Assembly (NCBI RefSeq): GCF_900099805.1
Contig: NZ_FNDR01000013.1
Location: forward strand, 1 to 64,000
Origin: Variovorax sp. OV700
Lineage (GTDB): Bacteria > Pseudomonadota > Gammaproteobacteria > Burkholderiales > Burkholderiaceae_C
Direction of reading: 5' to 3'
Length of the DNA stretch: 64,000 nucleotides
Each line of letters starts with the position of its first letter. The first letter of the stretch is position 1. Under the pieces are notes generated by a model. That model worked only from the letters and a program-made list of their open reading frames with translations, was not told the DNA's origin and did no database searches. Shown here one piece after another: positions 57,759-64,000 of the stretch. Position numbers and translations under genes: made by a program.

Positions 57759-58574
57759 CTATTTGCCTCCGAAAATTCGCTTGAAGAAGCCCGGCTTTTC
57801 CGCATCGACGAAGCGCATCGGCTTGTCTTCGCCCAGAAAGCGCGCCACCACGTCGCTGTAGGCCTTGGCCACGTCGGTTTCCTTGTCGTGGATGGCGGGC
57901 ACGCCCTGGTTCGACGCCTGCAGCACGCTTTCCGATTCCGGGATGACGCCGATCAGCTTGATGCGCAGGATGTCCTGGATGTCTTCCAGCGAGAGCATCT
58001 GGCCGCCGGCCACGCGGTTGGGGTTGTAGCGGGTGATCAGCAGGTGCTCCTTGATGGGGTCGCCGCCTTCCTTCGCCCGCTTGGTCTTGCTGCTCAGCAT
58101 GCCCAGGATGCGGTCGGAGTCGCGCACCGAGGATACCTCGGGGTTGGTCACCACGAGTGCCTCATCGGCAAAGTGCATGGCCATCATCGCGCCGGTCTCG
58201 ATGCCCGCGGGCGAATCGCAGACGATGTAGTCGAAGTCCATCGCCGCCAGGTCGGTCAGCACCTTTTCCACGCCTTCTTGCGTGAGCGCTTCCTTGTCGC
58301 GCGTCTGCGAGGCCGCCAGCACGAACAGGTTGTCGCACTGCTTGTCCTTGATGAGCGCCTGGCTCAGGTTGGCTTCGCCCTGGATCACGTTGATCAGGTC
58401 GTACACCACGCGGCGTTCGCAGCCCATGATGAGGTCGAGGTTGCGCAGGCCCACGTCGAAGTCGATCACCGCCGTCTTCTTGCCGGCGAGCGCGAGGCCC
58501 GACGCGAAGCTGGCGCTCGTCGTGGTCTTTCCGACGCCGCCCTTGCCTGAGGTCACCACCACAATTTTGGCCAT
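57759..58574 (-). CDS. minD: Septum site-determining protein MinD
   Basis: 271 residues. The deviant Walker A SGKGGVGKTTTSASFASGLA, switch I DFDVGLRNLDLIMG, Walker B FDYIVCDSPAGIETGA, and the C-terminal amphipathic membrane-targeting helix (PGFFKRIFGGK) are all visible. It is the membrane ATPase recruiting MinC and MinE. The ATG at 58574 starts the conserved MAKIVVVTSGKGG. Confidence 0.96.
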   Translation of the reverse strand: MAKIVVVTSGKGGVGKTTTSASFASGLALAGKKTAVIDFDVGLRNLDLIMGCERRVVYDLINVIQGEANLSQALIKDKQCDNLFVLAASQTRDKEALTQEGVEKVLTDLAAMDFDYIVCDSPAGIETGAMMAMHFADEALVVTNPEVSSVRDSDRILGMLSSKTKRAKEGGDPIKEHLLITRYNPNRVAGGQMLSLEDIQDILRIKLIGVIPESESVLQASNQGVPAIHDKETDVAKAYSDVVARFLGEDKPMRFVDAEKPGFFKRIFGGK

Positions 58575-58630
58575 TGCCATTCCTTCTTGTTTCGATTCGG
58601 TTGTTGGTTTTTCGGATGCGCCGCAGCGCA

Positions 58631-59404
58631 TCAGATCGGATCGATCACTAATTTCTTGCCGTCCAGGCGTATCTGCGCCGGCTTGCCGAGCACCGGATCG
58701 GGCAGCGGCACTTCGTTGGTGCGATAGATGCCCGCAATGGCCACCAGCTGCGCTTCCATGCAGGTCGAGAAGATGCGCGCCTCGGTATTGCCGCGCGCGC
58801 CGGCAATCGCCTTGCCCCGCAGCGGTGCATACACATGCACGTTGCCGTCGGCGATCACTTCGGCGCCAAAGCTCACCACCGCCGTCACCACCACGTCGCC
58901 GCCGCGGGCGTAAACCTGCTGGCCCGAACGCAGGGGCTTGTCGATCAAGAGCGTGCCGTTGGCCGGCACCGGCACTTCGCGCACGATCTGCGGCGCTTCG
59001 CTGGCGGGTGCGGGCGATGCGGCGGGCGGCGCGGGGGAACGCGGCGCCGGCGCCACCGGCATGGCCGTGAGCGAGAGGCCGGCCGCGCGGGCCGCCGCAT
59101 TCTGGGCGTCGTTACCCCCGCGCACCGCAATGGGCTGCGTCTGGTGGCGCGCCAGCAAGCCGCGCAGCGCCGCGAAGTCGAGCGCTGCGGGCTCCTCGCC
59201 GCCTTCTTCTTCCGGCTGCAGCTGCGAGAGGTCGATGACCACCGGCTCCTGCTCGAAGAAATCGGGCGAATCGGCCAACTGGGCGTCGAGCGCCTCGGCC
59301 AGCACGGCCAGGTCGGCCGTCTTGAGGATCACTGCGATCAGCGGCAGCGTGGCGCTCTTGAATTCGAAAACCGCCTTGGTGCGCGCGGCGGAGACATCGG
59401 CCAT
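58631..59404 (-). CDS. minC: Septum site-determining protein MinC
   Basis: 257 residues. An N-terminal FtsZ-binding domain (FEFKSATLPLIAVILKTAD) is followed by an Ala/Pro linker and the right-handed beta-helix C-terminal domain (RSGQQVYARGGDVVVTAVVSFGAEVIADGNVHVYAPLRGKAIAGARGN). It blocks polar FtsZ assembly. It is the first gene of minCDE, 56 nt before minD. Confidence 0.95.
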   Translation of the reverse strand: MADVSAARTKAVFEFKSATLPLIAVILKTADLAVLAEALDAQLADSPDFFEQEPVVIDLSQLQPEEEGGEEPAALDFAALRGLLARHQTQPIAVRGGNDAQNAAARAAGLSLTAMPVAPAPRSPAPPAASPAPASEAPQIVREVPVPANGTLLIDKPLRSGQQVYARGGDVVVTAVVSFGAEVIADGNVHVYAPLRGKAIAGARGNTEARIFSTCMEAQLVAIAGIYRTNEVPLPDPVLGKPAQIRLDGKKLVIDPI

Positions 59405-59510
59405 TGGAAAACGTCGGTGCGAAAAGCGTTGAAGTCTAACGGGCGCGGGCTTCCGGGCAGTGACCGGGCCCTGCTTCAACCACTTGGCAGAACATTTATT
59501 GCAAGGCGTT

Positions 59511-60812
59511 TCACTTTGAAAGGGCGGAAGCGTTGCGCGTTCTGCCCAGAAGTGCGTAAAGAATGATCGCACCGAAAGTCGCGGTTCCAATGCCGCCCAG
59601 CGCGAATTGGCCGAACTTCAAGGTGAAGTCGCCGGTGCCGATGATCAGCGTGATCGCGGCCACGATGAGGTTCTTGTTCTGCGAGAAATCGACCTTGTTG
59701 TCGACCCAGATCTTGGCGCCTGCGATGGCGATGAGGCCGAACACCACGATGCTCACGCCGCCCATCACCGGCAGCGGAATCGCCTGGATCAGCGCGCCGA
59801 ACTTGGGGCTGAAGCCCAGCACCAGCGCAATGAGCGCCGCCACCACGAACACTGCGGTCGAATAGATGCGCGTGGCCGCCATCACGCCGATGTTTTCGGC
59901 ATACGTGGTCACGCCCGTGCCGCCGGCGGCGCCGCTCACCACGGTGGCAATGCCGTCGCCGATGAAGGCGCGGCCGATGTACGGGTCGAGGTTGCGGCCC
60001 GTCATGGCCGTGACCGCCTTCAGGTGACCGAGGTTTTCCGCCACCAGGATGATGGCCACGGGTGCGATCAGCAGCATGGCGTTGGTGGTGAACACGGGCG
60101 CGGTGAAGGTCGGCATGCCGAACCAGGCCGCATTGGCAATGCCGGACAGGTCCACCGGTTTGCCCATGCCCATGAGGTTGGTCAGCAGCGCATAGACCAC
60201 CGTGGCCAGGATGAGCCCGATCAGGATCAACAGGCGCTGCAGCATGCCGCGCGTGAACACCGCCACCAGCCCCACGCAGAGGAAGGTCACGGCCTGCATC
60301 CACGAATCGAAATTGCTGGCCGCCATGTTCTTGATCGGCACGCTCGCCAGGTTGAGCCCGATCACCGCCACCACCGCGCCCGTGACCACCGGCGGCATGA
60401 AACGTTCGATCCAGCCGGTGCCAATGGCCTGCACCAGCGCACCGATGAGGATGTAGATCGCCCCGCAAGCCACGATGCCCCCCAGTGCCACCGCGATGTT
60501 GGCATTGGGCCCCTTGCCCGCATAGCCGCTGGCCGCGATCACCACGCCGATGAACGCGAAGCTCGACCCCAGATAGCTGGGCACCTTGCCGCCCGTCACC
60601 AGAAAGAAGATCAGCGTGCCGATGCCGCTCATCAGTATGGCGATGTTGGGGTTGAAGCCCATCAGGATGGGCGCCAGCACCGTGGCGCCGAACATCGCGA
60701 TCACGTGCTGCACGCCCATGGCGCCGGTCTGCAGCCAGGGCAGGCGTTCGTCGGGCGCGACCACGCGGCCCTCGGTGGCGGCGACTTCGCGCCAGCTGAA
60801 TAGATTGCTCAT
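59511..60812 (-). CDS. NCS2-family nucleobase permease (uracil/pyrimidine type)
   Basis: 433 residues with about twelve to fourteen membrane segments. QHVIAMFGATVLAPILMGFNPNIAILMSGIGTLIFF and AENLGHLKAVTAMTGRNLDPYIGRAFIGDG are the UraA/RutG signatures. It imports uracil or related bases by proton symport; exact substrate unresolved. It lies upstream of minC on the same strand with a 106-nt gap, so it is probably separate from min. Confidence 0.88.
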   Translation of the reverse strand: MSNLFSWREVAATEGRVVAPDERLPWLQTGAMGVQHVIAMFGATVLAPILMGFNPNIAILMSGIGTLIFFLVTGGKVPSYLGSSFAFIGVVIAASGYAGKGPNANIAVALGGIVACGAIYILIGALVQAIGTGWIERFMPPVVTGAVVAVIGLNLASVPIKNMAASNFDSWMQAVTFLCVGLVAVFTRGMLQRLLILIGLILATVVYALLTNLMGMGKPVDLSGIANAAWFGMPTFTAPVFTTNAMLLIAPVAIILVAENLGHLKAVTAMTGRNLDPYIGRAFIGDGIATVVSGAAGGTGVTTYAENIGVMAATRIYSTAVFVVAALIALVLGFSPKFGALIQAIPLPVMGGVSIVVFGLIAIAGAKIWVDNKVDFSQNKNLIVAAITLIIGTGDFTLKFGQFALGGIGTATFGAIILYALLGRTRNASALSK

Positions 60813-60897
60813 GGGTTTGCTATCTCCTCGTTTTGTGTTTTTGAGGGGCTTCTTCCGGCCCGCTGCCACCCGTCTGTTGGACGGGATTCTTGCTTGC

Positions 60898-61320
60898 CTA
60901 GCGCGGCGGCAGCACCGCCATTGTGATGCGCGAGACGCAGGTCAATTCGCCGGCGTCGTTGGTCAGGTCGATCTGCCATACCTGCGTGGTGCGTCCGCGG
61001 TGCACCGGCCGCGCGATGCCCGTGACCCAGCCGCTGGTGGCCGAGCGGATGTGGTTGGCATTGATGTCCAGGCCCACGGCCCGGTCTCCCTCGGGGGCGG
61101 AGTAGTGCGCGCCGCAGGAGCCCAGCGTTTCGGCCAGCACCACCGACACCCCACCGTGCAGGATGCCGTAGGGCTGCCGGGTGCGCTCGTCCACCGGCAC
61201 GCGGGCGCGGATGAAGTCGTCTCCCACCTCCAAAAACTCCATGCCCAGCGTCGAGACGGCGGTGCCGATGTGGTTGCGGGTCAGTTCTTCGACCGAGATG
61301 TCTTTCTTCCAGATGCGCAT
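60898..61320 (-). CDS. Hotdog-fold thioesterase (PaaI/EntH-like)
   Basis: 140 residues. Core LGMEFLEVGDDFIRARVPVDERTRQPYGILHGGVSVVLAETLGSCGAH carries the HGG and catalytic Glu of 4-hydroxybenzoyl-CoA-thioesterase-like hotdog enzymes (EntH/YbdB, MenI). It hydrolyses an aryl- or acyl-CoA. ATG 61320 precedes RIWKKDISVEEL, the usual start. It lies divergent from the AsmA-like gene. Confidence 0.88.
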   Translation of the reverse strand: MRIWKKDISVEELTRNHIGTAVSTLGMEFLEVGDDFIRARVPVDERTRQPYGILHGGVSVVLAETLGSCGAHYSAPEGDRAVGLDINANHIRSATSGWVTGIARPVHRGRTTQVWQIDLTNDAGELTCVSRITMAVLPPR

Positions 61321-61403
61321 GAGGTTGTCTCCATTACAGGTTCCGGAAACTATAGCGATGGCGGCTGACAACCGCAGTCGCCTTCGCGTGCTAAGTTGGT
61401 CCG

Positions 61404-62744
61404 ATGGAGCACCCCGTCCGACGCTGGCTCATCGGCATTGCCGCTGTGTTGCTGCTTGGCACCGGCGCGCTGGTGTGGTTGGCGAGCACCCGCCTCCCCA
61501 GCGACGAGGAGGTGGCCGCGCGGATTTCCGAAGCGTTCGAAAAGCGCTTCGGCGTCGGCCTGAAGATTGGCGGCGCGCATTGGGCGCTGTGGCCCAGCCC
61601 GGTGCTGGTGCTGTCCCAGGTGGCCACCGATCAGGCGCGTCCCATCACCCTGCGTCGGATCACGCTCCAACTCAAGCTCCGGAAGCTGCTGCAACGCATC
61701 GTGGCCGTCGACGAGGCCGAGATCGAAAGCCTGGTGCTGCCGCGCGAATCGCTGCGTGCCTTCCGCGGCAAGGGGCCGAAGCCGAAGGAGGGCGGGCCAA
61801 TGTTCGCGCTGCCGGCGCCGTGGGCGCTGGCGCCCATCCCGCTGGAAAATGTGCGCTGGCGCGACGTGGTCTGGATCGACCGGCGCGGCATCGAACTCGC
61901 CTATGACGGCGACATTGTTTTCGACACCCACTGGCGCCCGCGGCAGGCGCGCGTCGAACGCGCAGGCGCCTCGCCTCCCGCCCGGCTGCGCCTGGACCGC
62001 GAAGCCGGCCGGGACCGGTGGCGCACCCGCATCGACGTTGGCGGAGGCACGTGGAACGGCGTCTCCCTCTTCGAGCTGCTCCCGAACGACACGATGCGCG
62101 TATCGGCCGAACTCGAGCCTCGGCAGATCGACATCGAAGGGCTGGTGCAGGCCTTTGGCCGGCGCACCGCCGTGGCGGGAAAGTTTTCGGGCCAGACCAC
62201 GCTGGTGGCCCAAGCCGGCGAGCTCGGCGCGCTGATCCGCAGCCTGCACACGCGCACCACGTTCTCGGTGAAGCCCGCCACGCTCACGCGGCTCGACCTG
62301 GCCAAGGCCGTGACCACTGCGGGCATCAGCCGCGGCGGCACCACGCCGCTCGACGAACTGACGGGCACCCTCGACACGCAAGGCGGCGAAGATGGCATCG
62401 TGATGCGCTACACGGGGCTCAAGGCGCGCTCGGGCCTGCTCACCGCCAGCGGTAACCTCAAGCTCTTCAACCGCAAGCTGGACGGCGAGGTGGCGGTCGA
62501 TCTTGTCGACGGCGTGGTCGGCGTGCCGCTCAAGGTGGGCGGGAGCATGAGCGACCCCGAGGTGTCGCTGACGGGCGGCGCGCTGGCCGGTGCGGCGGTC
62601 GGCACCGCGGTGCTGCCAGGCGTGGGCACGGCCATCGGGGCGCGCATCGGGCAGCAGGTGGAAAAGCTGTTCGGCGAGGAGGAGCCCGCGAAAAAGAAGA
62701 CGGTGCCGCCTCAGCCGCAACGATCGCCGGGCGTTTCCCGCTGA
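61404..62744 (+). CDS. AsmA-like envelope protein
   Basis: 446 residues. One N-terminal membrane helix (LIGIAAVLLLGTGALVWLA) is followed by an extended beta-rich domain with repetitive AsmA/DUF3971-like segments (IPLENVRWRDVVWIDRRG, GKFSGQTTLVAQAGELGALIRSL, LTGTLDTQGGEDGI). Near the end come Gly/Ala-rich GGALAGAAVGTAVLPGVGTAIGARIGQQ and a Lys/Pro tail. AsmA-like proteins bridge the periplasm and move lipids. The family assignment rests on the pattern, not on a clear motif. Confidence 0.65.
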   Translation: MEHPVRRWLIGIAAVLLLGTGALVWLASTRLPSDEEVAARISEAFEKRFGVGLKIGGAHWALWPSPVLVLSQVATDQARPITLRRITLQLKLRKLLQRIVAVDEAEIESLVLPRESLRAFRGKGPKPKEGGPMFALPAPWALAPIPLENVRWRDVVWIDRRGIELAYDGDIVFDTHWRPRQARVERAGASPPARLRLDREAGRDRWRTRIDVGGGTWNGVSLFELLPNDTMRVSAELEPRQIDIEGLVQAFGRRTAVAGKFSGQTTLVAQAGELGALIRSLHTRTTFSVKPATLTRLDLAKAVTTAGISRGGTTPLDELTGTLDTQGGEDGIVMRYTGLKARSGLLTASGNLKLFNRKLDGEVAVDLVDGVVGVPLKVGGSMSDPEVSLTGGALAGAAVGTAVLPGVGTAIGARIGQQVEKLFGEEEPAKKKTVPPQPQRSPGVSR

Positions 62745-62765
62745 CCGCCTTCTCCTTGCAGCGGT

Positions 62766-64000
62766 TCAACTGCGCAGCTGGATCACCTGCAGATCGTGGT
62801 GCGCGCCGGCATGCAGCCGCGCGACTTCGGCCGCGCGCCGCGTGAGCACCGCGCGCTGGTTGATGTAGCCCTTGTCGGTGATCTCGCCCGCGTCCAGGCT
62901 CGGCGGTTCGGTGAGCACCAGCGCGCGCGTCGGGCATTGCGAAGAACCCGCGCCTTCCTCGCGCAGCGTGCGCAACACGTCGGCGATTCGCTCGGCCAAG
63001 GCTTGCGGCACGGCCTGTGGGCTGGGAAACACCAGCAGGCCGATCTCGTCGCGGTCGTGGCCCGTGAGCACCACATCTTGTGCGTGCGGCGCCAGCATCG
63101 ACACCAGCTTGACGCGCAAGGTGCCCACCGACACCCAGGTACCACTGGAAAGCTTGAAGTCTTCGGCCACGCGGCCGTTGAAGATCACGCCGCGCTCGGC
63201 ATGCTCGGGATCGGCGAGGTAGCCCGCATCGCCGATGCGGTAGTAGCCCTCTTCGTCGAAAGCCTCTGCCGTTTCGCGTGGCGCATGGCGGTAGCCGGGG
63301 AATACAGAGACGCCCTTGACGCGCATCTCGAGCTTCTGGCCGTTGGACACAAACTTGAGTTCGAGCCCCGGCAGCGGTGCGCCGATGCAGCCCGCGCCGT
63401 CGAGCTTCCAGTGCGCCGAGGTGATGGCCGGCGAGGTCTCCGTCGCGCCCCACGAGGTGGTGAGCCACAGCGGCCGCTCGGGCCGCACGCGTTCGGCCAC
63501 CGCTTCGAGGCGCTGCCAGGTCGAGGGCGCGAGCGCAGCGGCCGCGTAAAAGGCGAGCCGCAGGCGCGAGAACACTTCGGCTGCCAGCGCATCGTCGGCT
63601 TCGAGAAACGGCAGCAACATGTCGAAGCCGCGCGGCACGTTGAACAGCAGCGTGGGCTTCACCTCGCGCAGGTTGCGCACGGTCTTCTCGATCAGGCCCG
63701 GAGCGGGCCGGCCCTCGTCGATGTAGAGCGCACCGCCGTGGCACAGCACCATGTTCAGGTTGTGGTTGGCGCCGAATGTATGGCTCCAGGGCAGCCAGTC
63801 GACCAGCACGGGCTTTTCGTGCTCGAGGAAGCGCCAGGTCTGCGCCATCATCTGCTGGTTGGCGCACAGCATGCGGTGCGTGTTGATCACCACCTTGGGC
63901 TTGCCCGTGGATCCCGAGGTCAGCAGGTATTTGGCGTGGGTGTCGGGCAGCACGGCTTCGTACGCTTGCATCACGGCCGGCGTCTCGCTGGCCTGCAGCA
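62766..64000 (-). CDS. AMP-forming acyl/aryl-CoA synthetase, feruloyl-CoA synthase-like (5' truncated at window edge)
   Basis: Only the C-terminal part lies in the window; the frame runs off the right edge. Visible motifs are the AMP-binding loop LLTSGSTGKPKVVINTHRM, the A5 region WGATETSPAI, A7 YRIGDAGYLADPEH and A8 RVAEDFKLSSGTWVSVGTLR, followed by the C-terminal subdomain. The DFKLSSGTWVSVG segment is that of feruloyl-CoA synthases. It activates an aromatic acid with ATP and CoA. The start codon is outside the window. Confidence 0.85.
   Translation of the reverse strand, partial: LQASETPAVMQAYEAVLPDTHAKYLLTSGSTGKPKVVINTHRMLCANQQMMAQTWRFLEHEKPVLVDWLPWSHTFGANHNLNMVLCHGGALYIDEGRPAPGLIEKTVRNLREVKPTLLFNVPRGFDMLLPFLEADDALAAEVFSRLRLAFYAAAALAPSTWQRLEAVAERVRPERPLWLTTSWGATETSPAITSAHWKLDGAGCIGAPLPGLELKFVSNGQKLEMRVKGVSVFPGYRHAPRETAEAFDEEGYYRIGDAGYLADPEHAERGVIFNGRVAEDFKLSSGTWVSVGTLRVKLVSMLAPHAQDVVLTGHDRDEIGLLVFPSPQAVPQALAERIADVLRTLREEGAGSSQCPTRALVLTEPPSLDAGEITDKGYINQRAVLTRRAAEVARLHAGAHHDLQVIQLRS

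Noticed and set aside
1..64000. CRISPR arrays, tRNA/rRNA genes, prophage or IS elements
   Set aside because: No regularly spaced repeats, no tRNA cloverleaf-like segments, and no transposase, integrase or phage structural genes were seen by eye. A tRNAscan or covariance-model search would be decisive.

Overview
The window is GC-rich, densely packed bacterial chromosome. Gene content, strong GC third-position bias, and the mnmG-rsmG-parA-parB and minCDE clusters all suggest a betaproteobacterium of the Comamonadaceae, most likely Variovorax or a close relative. That placement rests on recognising protein families by eye, not on a database search. I see no rRNA, tRNA, CRISPR array, transposase or prophage.

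Layout. 1-5.1 kb: a terminator, a JmjC/cupin-type oxygenase, a small membrane protein, two tandem secreted paralogues, a membrane metallophosphoesterase and a phasin-like protein. 5.2-10.2 kb: the lipid A deacylase pagL, the ybhP-clsB-ybhN phospholipid operon, a REP-like repeat and two small secreted proteins. 10.4-12.5 kb: a flavodoxin-fold reductase and a pirin. 12.5-25.2 kb: an envelope block. A leftward operon encodes a VIT-VWA protein with a PEP-CTERM tail, an exosortase, an EpsI-like protein, a GT51 glycosyltransferase and a GNAT enzyme. It is divergent from creD, which is followed by PBP1A, and the creB-creC two-component system closes the block. A perfect Cre-tag lies in the creD/VIT-VWA divergent promoter. 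25.2-25.7 kb: a non-coding, AT-rich stretch with two perfect DnaA boxes and DnaA-trio-like repeats.

25.7-39.4 kb: a TerB-domain protein, the copper genes cueR-copZ and copA with MerR-type promoters, a ketosynthase-ACP-hydrolase cassette, an OmpR/EnvZ-type system, an internally deleted RidA gene, an Old Yellow Enzyme, an AtuA/enoyl-CoA hydratase pair and a GST. 39.5-46.7 kb: mnmG, rsmG, a LysE exporter, parA, a serine hydrolase and parB. A perfect parS lies inside mnmG and a one-mismatch copy inside rsmG, so this is an origin-proximal segregation region. 46.8-57.4 kb: a CsgG-like lipoprotein, an FAD-linked oxidase, a DinB-like protein, cobalamin adenosyltransferase, a long inverted repeat, a CYTH protein, a TesA-like esterase, an HxlR regulator, a RibD-type reductase, an RcnB-like protein, a CysB-type regulator, and a TetR unit with two matching operators around a 37-residue membrane peptide and a hydrolase. 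57.4-64 kb: minE-minD-minC, a pyrimidine-type NCS2 permease, a hotdog thioesterase, an AsmA-like protein and an edge-truncated feruloyl-CoA-synthase-like gene.

The clearest functional theme is the envelope. Peptidoglycan synthesis (PBP1A, GT51), lipid A and cardiolipin modification, surface anchoring (exosortase/PEP-CTERM) and the CreBC stress regulator sit together. The Cre-tag physically links the exosortase operon to CreBC.
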